64,000 nt of DNA from JADJPF01 sp964492845 (GTDB lineage Bacteria; Acidobacteriota; Blastocatellia; Chloracidobacteriales; JADJPF01). The notes under the pieces were generated by a model, which was not told the DNA's origin, did no database searches, and saw only the letters and a program-made list of their open reading frames with translations. Shown piece after piece: positions 9,846 through 19,092 of the stretch (position 1 is its first letter; the number at the start of each line of letters is the position of its first letter). The position numbers and the translations under genes were made by a program. The stretch is taken from positions 1 through 64,000 of the forward strand of contig CAZBMZ010000001.1 in assembly GCA_964492845.1 (NCBI GenBank). The letters are read 5' to 3'.

Positions 9846-9902
9846 TAAATAAAATTAGCAAATATTTTGATTTCTATTACTATTTGTAAGCGAGGTTTAG
9901 AA

Positions 9903-12900
9903 ATGTCTACCCCATTTGAGCTAAGTCAAAAAGGTTTTAACCCTCTAGTTGAACGCCAACATGAACGGTTAATTCAATGGGCAGAACGTGTTTTTGCTCA
10001 ACCTATAGCGGATGGTAATAGTATTAATCCTCAACAATATGAAATAGGTTTTGTTAGTCGTGAACAAGAAACTGTACTTTATAAAGACCTCTATAGCCGA
10101 GATAGCGAAGTAGGTCTAGGGCTTGTAACTTGGCGTAAAAGCGACCTCTTAGATGCAATAGCTTACTTAAAATCCTCTGTAAAAAAGAAAGAATATAATG
10201 CTTCTTTAGCACGAAGTCGGCAAGAATCCTTAGATAAACTTGCTACTAATAATAACATCACTGATGACCAATATTTTCAATCCCGTAATGATATTGCAAC
10301 CGAGCTAGAACGCTTGGACATAGAGCTATCTTTTTTGCGGGCATATAGTTCAAAAATAGATGCACTAGAAAGAGTAATTAAGTTAATAGGAAATGAAAGT
10401 TCTTTAAGAGTCACCCGAACTTCTGAACAAGTTTTGCGCCTGTTTAGCCAAAGTTGGAGAGGGCTAGTTAAAATTAAAGCTTGGGAAGCACATTTTAGCG
10501 ACCAAGCACAACTTCCCGCCTTACAGCTTTATAAACAGCCAGGTGAGCCAGCAGGGTTTATCTTACCTTTAGGTGAAAGTATGGGAGCAGTAGCTATAAG
10601 TCGAGAAACGGCTGGTTATTTGCTTCATATGCTAAAAGGTATTAATGTTTTAGCAGAAGCCTATCGTAATCAATTAGTTACACAAACTGTTGACCTAAAT
10701 ATTGAATGGGGCTATCCCCATATGCTTGTTAGGGCAATTGTAGAATTTTTCTATTTCTGTAATTTTGAAATGCCTTTTTCTTATGTTGACCTAGCGATAG
10801 ATCCAGAGGATCCTTCACAACTCTGTGTTTATAATTATGGTAGCGGTCAATGGGAAGTTGTTACAGAAGATGCTAATTCTAGCCGTACCTTAAAACGTGT
10901 TGGAACGGAAGCCTCTCAACTTCTAGTCAATAGCGGAAAACTACTAAAATGCCGTCAGGATAATGAATTAAGCGATATTATTCGCCGAGAGTCAGCACAA
11001 ATTACAAGTGCAGGCGAATCACATAATTATCGCTTGTTTATGTGTTCTGGCCTTTCTGAATTTGATTTAGACCCTGCTAGTCAAAAAGTTAAATTCCGTA
11101 TGGCTTTTAGCTCTATGTCTCAGCTAGTAGAATCCTTACTAGGTGAAAACACGGAATTAATTTTAGTTAAACGTAGTAATTTAGGCGGAGCTTTACAAAC
11201 GATTTTAGGAATGGCTTTACTTGATTCAAGAGCTTTTTCTTTGCCTGAAGGGATGAGGGGTTTAGATCCAATAGGACGTTTTCAAATACTTTCTGGCTTT
11301 TGGCGTGTTTTAGGTCGTCGTCGGGCTATTTCTATGCTTGGGGATGAATATGTAAAACAAGTAACTAGTGGTCTAGCTTCCCTAGGCGAACAGGGGCCCG
11401 AACACCCTACATTTTTAACTATGCGGGCCGGGACTGTAATAGGTTTTGGAGCTAATGCCCGCCCAGGCGTTGCAAAAGTTACAAAAGCAGGCGAGGAACA
11501 AGAAGAAGAAATACCTGCTGCTAGTCCATTTGCCACACTTGGACTTTCTGATCAAATTCGCTTGCTTGATCTTGGCGTTCAAACTTGGAAAATGTCCGAA
11601 GAACTGCTGCAAAAACTTCCAGAAGTCCATTCACAAGGTAAACTAAAACGTATTTTAGAAACTTTACCTGCTTTAGTAGCTACACGTAAAGATGATATTC
11701 AAATGCGGTTTAACCCTAAATGGTTAGTTGCATCTCATTGGCAATGGACATTTATGCGAACCTGCGCACCTGTAGCTTGGGATTTTTGGACTAAAATTAG
11801 TAGTGATGAGGCATGGGATGATGTGTTACTAAGTTTGCCTCCTTATCAATCTCTAGGACAATTAATTAGATTATTTAGCGATGTAGTCAGACTAATTTTG
11901 GTAATGGAAATTTCTGGTTCTGAAGTTGCAGAAAGCTTACAAGTGCAATCTGAATCTGCTGGTCAAACTATTATTATGGGACTAGAAGGCTTTTTTAGAG
12001 AAGGTGAACGCCTTCCACCACAATTAGCCGAAGCTATTAACTTTTATTATGACCCTGAAATTAGATTTGATTCCTGGCTAGCTTTTACTAGTAGTTTTCG
12101 TCATTACTTAGGTCAAATGAAAAAAGACCTAAAATTATTAGGTGTTGATCCACAACTTCTAAGTTCTATTAGAGGATTAGTTGAACAAATCGAAATTCTT
12201 TACCCTGTGCGTGATGAAAAGGCTGCTAGCTTGCCCGTTGCCGAAGTAGAACCAGAAAAAGCTCTTAGCGACTTAATGATTGATGAAGCAGGTGCAGAAA
12301 GAATAGATTATTTATTAAATAATGTACTTAATGCGTCGGATAAAGATAATTGGACTTTCTTTAAGCTTTTATCTTTAACTATAAGAGCAGAAAAAAGACA
12401 TTTAGTTACTATTGTAGTCACACATAGCAGTGTTATTACTCAGCTTTTACCAGAATTAAATCACCTAGGGCTACTTTTTAATGTTCCAAATACAGCAAAA
12501 ACATTTTTTAACTATTTAAGTGGGCTAGATGAAAATAATCTCCCTGCACAGGAAGCTTTGGTAGAAATGCGTCCAAAGATAACAGAATATTTTAATCAAC
12601 TAGCTGGGCTTTATAGTTCTTTAGTCCCATTAGCTAACCAAATACCTAATCTACTTCCTGATGATAAGAAAAAGCTAACAGATTATTTGATTGCAGCCCC
12701 ACAAAAGAGCAATGGATTAAATTTTCTAGTTTTGTTGGCTTGTAATCGGTTAGTAATAGATATTGGTGATAATACAGAAGTTGCTGCTACTCAAGTAGAA
12801 CGTGCCGAAACCAAAATTCGCACTTACTTACGTGAGCAAATAGGGGCTAGTGCTGAAGAACCTTCTGTAGAAATTTACCCTATAGGTGGAGGACGTATTT

Positions 12901-13079
12901 TAGCACGTCGTGGACAAGCAATTATTACCCATCAAGATGAAGGGTTTGAGCCATTTTGGAGTGAGATAAGCGAAGTTTATTCACAAAAACTTTATGCTAG
13001 ATTTGTTACAAAAAAATTTGCTCTAGTCGCTCAACTTTTAAGTCAAGAATTTCCAGAATATCAAATATTAGTGAGGTAA
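9903..13079 (+). CDS. Large hypothetical protein, 1058 residues
   Basis: I do not recognise a family. The protein is soluble in appearance: no signal peptide, no clear membrane segment, mostly helical, with many Leu and Glu. Its N-terminal 180 residues include a probable coiled-coil stretch (the region with KKEYNASLARSRQESLDKL). There is no Walker motif, kinase motif or Cys cluster. The frame opens at a TTG at 9867, but ATG 9903 has GAGG 10 bases upstream and is preferred. It follows the pseudokinase gene in the same direction with a 57-base gap, so the two are probably co-transcribed and may work together. Base composition is slightly less AT-rich than the pseudokinase gene. Confidence 0.85.
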   Translation: MSTPFELSQKGFNPLVERQHERLIQWAERVFAQPIADGNSINPQQYEIGFVSREQETVLYKDLYSRDSEVGLGLVTWRKSDLLDAIAYLKSSVKKKEYNASLARSRQESLDKLATNNNITDDQYFQSRNDIATELERLDIELSFLRAYSSKIDALERVIKLIGNESSLRVTRTSEQVLRLFSQSWRGLVKIKAWEAHFSDQAQLPALQLYKQPGEPAGFILPLGESMGAVAISRETAGYLLHMLKGINVLAEAYRNQLVTQTVDLNIEWGYPHMLVRAIVEFFYFCNFEMPFSYVDLAIDPEDPSQLCVYNYGSGQWEVVTEDANSSRTLKRVGTEASQLLVNSGKLLKCRQDNELSDIIRRESAQITSAGESHNYRLFMCSGLSEFDLDPASQKVKFRMAFSSMSQLVESLLGENTELILVKRSNLGGALQTILGMALLDSRAFSLPEGMRGLDPIGRFQILSGFWRVLGRRRAISMLGDEYVKQVTSGLASLGEQGPEHPTFLTMRAGTVIGFGANARPGVAKVTKAGEEQEEEIPAASPFATLGLSDQIRLLDLGVQTWKMSEELLQKLPEVHSQGKLKRILETLPALVATRKDDIQMRFNPKWLVASHWQWTFMRTCAPVAWDFWTKISSDEAWDDVLLSLPPYQSLGQLIRLFSDVVRLILVMEISGSEVAESLQVQSESAGQTIIMGLEGFFREGERLPPQLAEAINFYYDPEIRFDSWLAFTSSFRHYLGQMKKDLKLLGVDPQLLSSIRGLVEQIEILYPVRDEKAASLPVAEVEPEKALSDLMIDEAGAERIDYLLNNVLNASDKDNWTFFKLLSLTIRAEKRHLVTIVVTHSSVITQLLPELNHLGLLFNVPNTAKTFFNYLSGLDENNLPAQEALVEMRPKITEYFNQLAGLYSSLVPLANQIPNLLPDDKKKLTDYLIAAPQKSNGLNFLVLLACNRLVIDIGDNTEVAATQVERAETKIRTYLREQIGASAEEPSVEIYPIGGGRILARRGQAIITHQDEGFEPFWSEISEVYSQKLYARFVTKKFALVAQLLSQEFPEYQILVR

Positions 13080-13260
13080 AAACAAAAACTTTAATTTTAT
13101 TATTTAAGTCGTCCTATCATTGAAATATACCTGTTAACCGCTTTTATTGCAACAAATAACTCTATAAGTGTTGCTGTAGTTTTCTTAATCTATTAATGTC
13201 TATGTTGGTTTATAAAACAAAACAAAAATTTTAAGCTAGCCTTCTATTTGGACAATTAAG

Positions 13261-13360
13261 NNNNNNNNNNNNNNNNNNNNNNNNNNNNNNNNNNNNNNNN
13301 NNNNNNNNNNNNNNNNNNNNNNNNNNNNNNNNNNNNNNNNNNNNNNNNNNNNNNNNNNNN
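13261..13360. other. Assembly gap of 100 N
   Basis: Exactly 100 undetermined bases, the usual placeholder for a gap of unknown size. The true distance between the genes on either side, and anything between them, is unknown. The 181 known bases before it show no gene. Confidence 1.
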
Positions 13361-13376
13361 TTTTTATTCAATAGCA

Positions 13377-14603
13377 ATGTTTTGGTCTAGCTCTGAAAGC
13401 GGAAAAGTGCTTTTTAGTTTGTTTATTATTTTTCTAGCCGCAAAACTAAGTGCAGAAGTTTTTGAACGTATTCGTCAACCAGCAGTAGTTGGAGAAATTT
13501 TAGCTGGCGTTTTAATTGGGCCTAGTTTGCTAGGATTAGTAGAACAAACTGAACTAACAAAAGCTTTAGCCGAAATTGGAGTAATGATTTTACTTTTTAC
13601 TGTTGGACTTGAAATTAGCCCAAAAGCCTTGTTTCAAGTAGGTAAAAGAGCTTTTTTAGTTGCTGTTCTAGGCGTTATTGTTCCTTTTTTTGCTGGATGG
13701 TTACTGTTAGAACTTTGGGGAGAGCCAACTATAGAAGGTATTTTTTTAGGTGCAGCTATGGTAGCAACTAGCGTTGGTATCACTGCTAGAGTGCTAGCGT
13801 CTTTGGGTGTCTTAAGCCTACAGACTAGCCAAGTAATTATGGGTGCTGCTGTTATAGATGATGTGCTAGGTTTAATAATTTTAAGCATAGTTAGCAGTAT
13901 GGCTAAAGGTAAAATTAATTATGGTGAGCTAATTCTTACAGCAGGTCTTTCAATTGGATTTACCTTGTTTATGGTTTTTGTTGGTACAAAATTGGTTAAT
14001 AAAAGTCGTTCATCTCTTGAACGCTTAAAAATTGGACATGCCTTTTTTATTTTTGGATTAATACTTTGTTTAGGTCTTTCTTTACTTGCTACTTATGTTG
14101 GAGTTGCTGCAATTATTGGTAGTTTTCTGGCAGGAATGGCACTATCTGAATCTACAGAAGATACAGAACTACATTTACAATCAGGTGCGGTAATGGAATT
14201 TCTGCTTCCATTTTTTCTAGTTGGAATAGGCTTACAACTTGATCTAACAGTTTTTAAGGATAAGCAGGTAATAATACTAACTATACTAGCAACTATTATT
14301 GCAGTTATAACAAAATTAATTGGCTGCGGTTTGGCCGCTTTACCAATGGGTCGGCGAGAAGCCTTGCAAGTTGGTATGGGAATGGTGCCACGTGGCGAAG
14401 TAGGAATCATTGTTGCTCAAATAGGTCTAGGATTAGGGGTTATGTCTTCTGCTCTTTATGGTGTGGTTGTTTTTATGTCTGTAGCAACTACATTAATTGC
14501 TCCTCCTTTTCTTGTCCAACTTTTTAAGGGTACTCATAAGATAGTTAAAGAAGCAAAAGATGAAGTAATAGAATCTAACCAAGATCTTTCACCCATAGAA
14601 TAA
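13377..14603 (+). CDS. CPA2-type cation:proton antiporter
   Basis: This 408-residue inner-membrane antiporter has about 12 hydrophobic segments and belongs to the CPA2 (KefB/NapA-like) family, exchanging Na+ or K+ for H+. Family features are QPAVVGEILAGVLIGPSLLG near the N-terminus, SVGITARVL, and AVIDDVLGLI, which holds the paired acidic residues of the transport site. There is no C-terminal RCK/TrkA-N nucleotide domain, so it is shorter than KefB or KefC. The ATG lies only 16 bases after the assembly gap with no visible ribosome site, but the first transmembrane segment is present, so the protein is probably complete. Two further transporter genes follow in the same direction, 19 and 86 bases apart. 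Confidence 0.9.
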   Translation: MFWSSSESGKVLFSLFIIFLAAKLSAEVFERIRQPAVVGEILAGVLIGPSLLGLVEQTELTKALAEIGVMILLFTVGLEISPKALFQVGKRAFLVAVLGVIVPFFAGWLLLELWGEPTIEGIFLGAAMVATSVGITARVLASLGVLSLQTSQVIMGAAVIDDVLGLIILSIVSSMAKGKINYGELILTAGLSIGFTLFMVFVGTKLVNKSRSSLERLKIGHAFFIFGLILCLGLSLLATYVGVAAIIGSFLAGMALSESTEDTELHLQSGAVMEFLLPFFLVGIGLQLDLTVFKDKQVIILTILATIIAVITKLIGCGLAALPMGRREALQVGMGMVPRGEVGIIVAQIGLGLGVMSSALYGVVVFMSVATTLIAPPFLVQLFKGTHKIVKEAKDEVIESNQDLSPIE

Positions 14604-14622
14604 ACAAATTTTAGGGGATATT

Positions 14623-16497
14623 ATGGACAGTACAAACAATGAAGTAATAAATGAAGTTATTGTAGATAAAGTAGAAGATATTTCAACTTTTGCTGGTTGG
14701 GGAACAACACAGAAAATTGAAGATCTTGGCTCAGAGCATATTAAGGTTACTCATTTGGATTCTGGACTAGCTCATAAACTAGGTGAATGGAAATCTACAG
14801 CTATTTGCGGCAATGATATTACTTCAAGTTGTCTTTATGTCTCGGCTCTTTGTGCTATTTATGCTGGCCCTTATGCCCCTATTGCACTGGCTTGTGTAGC
14901 AGTAGTTTTATATTTATTTCGTAATATTTATGCAGAAGTTGGGCTAGCACTTCCTCTAAATGGTGGGGCCTACAATGTACTGCTTAATACTACAACTAAG
15001 GCAAAAGCCTCTATTGCTGCTTGTTTAACGCTGCTTTCCTACTTAGCTACGGCTGTGATTAGTGCTAATGAAGCAATGCACTATGCACATAATCTTTGGC
15101 ATGGATTAAATGTTTTTTGGGCAACTATTATTTTATTAGGTATCTTTGCAATACTTAATCTAATTGGTATTAGTGAATCAGCAATTGTAGCTCTATTTCT
15201 TTTTATTTTTCATATAGTTACCTTAGTTTTACTCTCATTATGTGTTTCTGTGCTTTTATTTAAGGACTTATCAATATTTTGGTCTAATTGGCAAACTCCT
15301 ACACCTAATGGAATTCTTAAAGCTATATTCTTTGGCTTTTCTGCCGCAATGTTAGGTATTAGCGGCTTTGAAAGCTCAGCTAATTTTATTGAAGAACAAC
15401 AAGAAGGAGTTTTTCCTAAAACTCTGCGCAATATGTGGATTGCTGTTGCAATATTTAATCCACTAATTAGCCTTCTTTCTTTAGGTATTTTACCATTAAG
15501 TGAAATAGCTAATCATAAAGAAGACCTACTTGCTCAAATGGGGCTTCTTTCTGCTGGGCGTTGGCTACAAGTTTGGGTCAGCATAAATGCTGTTTTAGTT
15601 TTGTCAGGTGCAGTTTTAACTAGCTATGTTGGTGTAACTGGTCTAATTCGTCGTATGGCTTTAGACCGTTGTTTACCACAATTTCTTCTAAAAGAAAATA
15701 AATGGCGTAATACAAACCATTGGATTATTCTATTATTTTTTGCTCTTTGTTGCTCGGTTCTAGTAATTACTGGCGGCAGAATAGAAACTTTAGCTGGTGT
15801 TTATACCCTTTCATTTCTTTGTGTTATGGCATTATTTGCTGTTGGCAATATGCTACTTAAAATAAAACGTGACCGGCTACCTCGTGAAATTCGTGCTAGT
15901 TGGGGAGCAGTTATTATAGCTTTTATTGCTGTAATAGTTGGCTTAGTAGGTAACTTATTAATTAATCCTGCTTATGTAAGAGTATTTCTTATTTATTTTG
16001 GTGTAGCATTTTTAGTTGTAGAAATAATGTTTCTACGTGTTCAAATACTAAAAGCCATTTTAGCTATTTCTCAAATGATGATTGAAAAAGTTAATTATCT
16101 AAACCAAAAAATTGCTAGTAATATCATTTCAGGTATTAGTCAAATTAATAATCAAACTGTAATCTTTTTTAGTAGAGGTGATAGTTTAAGAACACTCAAT
16201 CAAGCTGCTCTTTATGTGCTGCAAAATGAACAAAGTAAAAGACTAGTGGTTTTACATTGTTATAATACAGAAGAAGAGATCCCTAAAGAACTTACAGAGC
16301 AACTAAATACTGTTGATAAAATCTACCCTGAACTAAGAATAGATTTAATACTAATTAAAGGAAGATTTGGCCCTGAACTAATAGAAAAAGTTTCACAACG
16401 CTTAAAAGTACCAAAAAATTATATGTTTATAGGTACACCTAGCGACCGTTTCCCACATAATATTGCTGAACTTGGAGGAGTAAGATTAATCATGTAG
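14623..16497 (+). CDS. APC-superfamily permease with C-terminal cytoplasmic domain
   Basis: This 624-residue protein has about 12 transmembrane segments (from about residue 70 to 460) and belongs to the amino acid-polyamine-organocation superfamily. A Gly-rich first segment (ICGNDITSSCLYVS) and GISGFESSANFIEEQ in the middle are typical. The C-terminal 140 residues form a soluble domain with alternating strands and helices, somewhat like universal-stress-protein domains of other APC permeases. AGGGGA lies 5 bases before the ATG. It sits between two cation/proton antiporters and is probably co-transcribed with at least the first. The substrate is not predictable; amino acid or K+/organic cation are both possible. 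Confidence 0.88.
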   Translation: MDSTNNEVINEVIVDKVEDISTFAGWGTTQKIEDLGSEHIKVTHLDSGLAHKLGEWKSTAICGNDITSSCLYVSALCAIYAGPYAPIALACVAVVLYLFRNIYAEVGLALPLNGGAYNVLLNTTTKAKASIAACLTLLSYLATAVISANEAMHYAHNLWHGLNVFWATIILLGIFAILNLIGISESAIVALFLFIFHIVTLVLLSLCVSVLLFKDLSIFWSNWQTPTPNGILKAIFFGFSAAMLGISGFESSANFIEEQQEGVFPKTLRNMWIAVAIFNPLISLLSLGILPLSEIANHKEDLLAQMGLLSAGRWLQVWVSINAVLVLSGAVLTSYVGVTGLIRRMALDRCLPQFLLKENKWRNTNHWIILLFFALCCSVLVITGGRIETLAGVYTLSFLCVMALFAVGNMLLKIKRDRLPREIRASWGAVIIAFIAVIVGLVGNLLINPAYVRVFLIYFGVAFLVVEIMFLRVQILKAILAISQMMIEKVNYLNQKIASNIISGISQINNQTVIFFSRGDSLRTLNQAALYVLQNEQSKRLVVLHCYNTEEEIPKELTEQLNTVDKIYPELRIDLILIKGRFGPELIEKVSQRLKVPKNYMFIGTPSDRFPHNIAELGGVRLIM

Positions 16498-16583
16498 CTA
16501 TAAACTCTTATGTAGAGTATTAGCTAACCCTACCTTATTGATTATTCTATAAATTAACTAAACCAAGATATGGAGTAAAAATA

Positions 16584-18146
16584 ATGGCATCTGGAGAAGT
16601 ATTTGTTGCTTTGTTTGCAGTTGCAACTGCTGTTGCAATAATTATTCGCTGGCTAAAAGTTCCTTATACTGTCGCATTAGTAGCAACAGGCTTAATATTA
16701 GGTACTACTCATACGCTTGAACCTCCACATCTTTCTAAAGAATTGCTTTACTCTCTTTTCTTGCCGGGCCTGCTTTATGAAGCGGCATTTCATTTAGAAT
16801 TTAAGGATTTTTGGAAAAATAAATTAGCTGTTCATGCTTTAGCTATTCCTGGAGTTATTGCTGCAATAGCTTTGACAGCAATAATTTTAACCCCTATTGC
16901 CAATGCTTTACAGTTTGTTGAAGGCTTTTCTTGGCAACATGGCCTAGTTTTCGCCGCGCTAATCGCTGCAACAGATCCTATTGCTGTAGTTGGGTTGTTT
17001 AAGAGTTTAGGCACGCCTAAACGTTTGGCTATTTTAGTAGAAGGGGAAAGTTTACTAAATGATGGTACTGCAATAGTCTTTTTTACTATGATTTTAGGAG
17101 TTGTTGCTAGTGGGACATTTTCAGTTGCTAATGTGGTAATGGATTTTATTAAAGTTGTAGGAATGGGGCTTTTAATAGGTGGTGCAATTGGTTATAGCAT
17201 TTCTAAAATAATTCAAAAAGTAGATGACCCACTAATAGAAATTACTCTAACTGTAATTTCTGCTTATGGTTCTTTTGCTGCTGCTGAACATTTTCATTTT
17301 TCTGGGGTAATTGCTACAGTAGTTGCAGGAATGCTATCAGGTAGTTATGCTGCTCGAACCGGCATGAGTCCTTCAACAAGAATAGCTGTAGAAGCTTTTT
17401 GGGAATATAGCGCGTTTGCTTTTAATTCAGTAATATTTTTGTTAATAGGTTTTGAAGTTAATTTAGGTACTTTACTAGCATCTTGGAAACCAATTGTTGC
17501 AGCATTTTTAATAGTAATAATAGCTAGGGCAATAGTTGTTTATGGTGCTTCTGCTGCTCTGCGACCAACTAAAGAGGCTGTTCCTTGGAAATGGGGCGTA
17601 ATACTTACTTGGGGAGGATTACGAGGCAGTCTTTCTATGGTTTTAGCTTTAGGCTTAGCTGCTGATTTTCCACATAGAGAGCTAATAATTAATATGACTT
17701 TTGGCGTAGTCATTCTTTCTATTATTGTTCAAGGTTTAACAATGTCTCCTCTCTTGTATAAATTGGGGATTTTAGGCACAGAAGAAGGACAAAAAACCTA
17801 TGAAATTGAACGAGCAAACGCCCGTTCTGCATCGGCTGCTCTAAAGGAAGTAGAGAAAATGGTTAAAGATAGTGCTGCTCATATTGATTTGTTAGAAAAA
17901 CTTAGAGAAGAGTATAAGAATAAATTAGAAAAAGCAGAAAAAATTATTAGGGATTTGCATATTGAAACAAATCAATTACGCGAAGATGAACTGAGAACAG
18001 CCCGACGACATTTAATTTTAGTAGAAAAAGATGCTGTTATGCAGGCTTTTCATAATGGATTTATTGGACAAGAAGCTTTGGATAAAATCTTGTCAGAGTT
18101 AAACTTACAGCTATTAGCAGTCGAAGAATCAGAAGCAAATCATTGA
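16584..18146 (+). CDS. CPA1-type Na+/H+ antiporter
   Basis: A 520-residue inner-membrane sodium/proton antiporter of the CPA1 (NhaP/NHE) family. The diagnostic stretch is ATDPIAVVGLFKSLG followed by EGESLLNDGTA, which contains the acidic residues that bind the ion, and later TWGGLRGSLSMVLAL. About 12 transmembrane segments run to about residue 400. The last 110 residues are a charged, helical, probably coiled-coil cytoplasmic tail (KEVEKMVKDSAAHIDLLEKL and onward) that may regulate activity. GGAG lies 8 bases before the ATG. It converges with the minus-strand gene that ends 10 bases away. Confidence 0.93.
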   Translation: MASGEVFVALFAVATAVAIIIRWLKVPYTVALVATGLILGTTHTLEPPHLSKELLYSLFLPGLLYEAAFHLEFKDFWKNKLAVHALAIPGVIAAIALTAIILTPIANALQFVEGFSWQHGLVFAALIAATDPIAVVGLFKSLGTPKRLAILVEGESLLNDGTAIVFFTMILGVVASGTFSVANVVMDFIKVVGMGLLIGGAIGYSISKIIQKVDDPLIEITLTVISAYGSFAAAEHFHFSGVIATVVAGMLSGSYAARTGMSPSTRIAVEAFWEYSAFAFNSVIFLLIGFEVNLGTLLASWKPIVAAFLIVIIARAIVVYGASAALRPTKEAVPWKWGVILTWGGLRGSLSMVLALGLAADFPHRELIINMTFGVVILSIIVQGLTMSPLLYKLGILGTEEGQKTYEIERANARSASAALKEVEKMVKDSAAHIDLLEKLREEYKNKLEKAEKIIRDLHIETNQLREDELRTARRHLILVEKDAVMQAFHNGFIGQEALDKILSELNLQLLAVEESEANH

Positions 18147-18156
18147 CAAAAAATAA

Positions 18157-19092
18157 CTACTGTTCACTAGCTAAAATAACATAGGTTTTTCGTTGTGCTG
18201 CTATTGCTGATAAATCCTTAAGATAAATAGCTTTTACTAATCGATGTTTTTTTATTTCATCTGCCATTTCTGTTAAAGAAAGTGGTAAATGCTCAAGAAA
18301 AACTATTGCCCAAGTCGGTATATGTTTAGCTGTCTCTAGTATTTGCGAAATACTTTGTAAATAAGCTTCTTTACTTGTAACAAGCCCACTAGGACTATCT
18401 TTGACCTTTGCAAGTAGCTCATCATAGAAATAATCTGTTTGGCTTACCCAGGCTTCTTTCCAAGATTCTGAACTATTTAAGAATTTAAGAATTGATGCTG
18501 GCCTAGGAAGATTTAAGTAAAGTAAATCTGCTTTAGTGCGTCTAACAAATTCTGTTGCTTCTAAATTAGTTGCACGATTATAGCTTTGGTTATCAATAAT
18601 TTGATTAGCTATTTTAATCATTTCTAAAAAAACTTCTGAAAGCGGACGTTTAAGAAATTCCGTTTCTTCATTAAATGAAAGCGCGTAATTACCTGTTAAA
18701 ATCCCTGCATAAATAGCCAATGCTTTACGGGTTTCATTATTAAGCTTGTTTATATTAGTTCTTAAGTTATTTAACCAATGAGCATCTGATTCACTAAACC
18801 AATTTAATAAAATAGGATTATTTAATTCTTGGTATAAATCTACGTCAGATAACAAAATATTTAAGTCAAATTCATCTAGTTGCTCGCTATTATTTTCTAC
18901 ACGAGCTTTTGCCACTTGCCAAGCCCATTTGCAAATATCATTATTGATAATTCTTTTATTCCAAAGTTTTAAGTACCAATCAAGTTTGGAATTTCCAGCA
19001 AAAGCAATAGCAATAGAGTCAAATTTTTGTTGTGCTAAAACACTAGCTTCAAATGCAACCCAACAGTGGTTATTTTCACTAATTTTCAACAT
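18157..19092 (-). CDS. Hypothetical protein, 311 residues
   Basis: I do not recognise a family. The protein is cytoplasmic in appearance, helix-rich and Leu/Asn/Glu-rich, with no membrane segment, signal peptide or obvious catalytic motif. Its ATG overlaps the last 14 bases of the HD-GYP gene in another frame, so the two are translationally coupled and probably work in one process. The C-terminal third (LETAKHIPTWAIVFLEHLPL) looks like a folded helical domain. It ends 10 bases from the stop of the convergent CPA1 antiporter gene, with no terminator between them. Confidence 0.8.
   Translation of the reverse strand: MLKISENNHCWVAFEASVLAQQKFDSIAIAFAGNSKLDWYLKLWNKRIINNDICKWAWQVAKARVENNSEQLDEFDLNILLSDVDLYQELNNPILLNWFSESDAHWLNNLRTNINKLNNETRKALAIYAGILTGNYALSFNEETEFLKRPLSEVFLEMIKIANQIIDNQSYNRATNLEATEFVRRTKADLLYLNLPRPASILKFLNSSESWKEAWVSQTDYFYDELLAKVKDSPSGLVTSKEAYLQSISQILETAKHIPTWAIVFLEHLPLSLTEMADEIKKHRLVKAIYLKDLSAIAAQRKTYVILASEQ

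Noticed and set aside
16495..16526. Possible hairpin after the APC permease (TAGCTA and TAGCTA with ACTCT/AGAGT)
   Set aside because: The stem has a mismatched bulge and no T run follows, so it is weak as a terminator.
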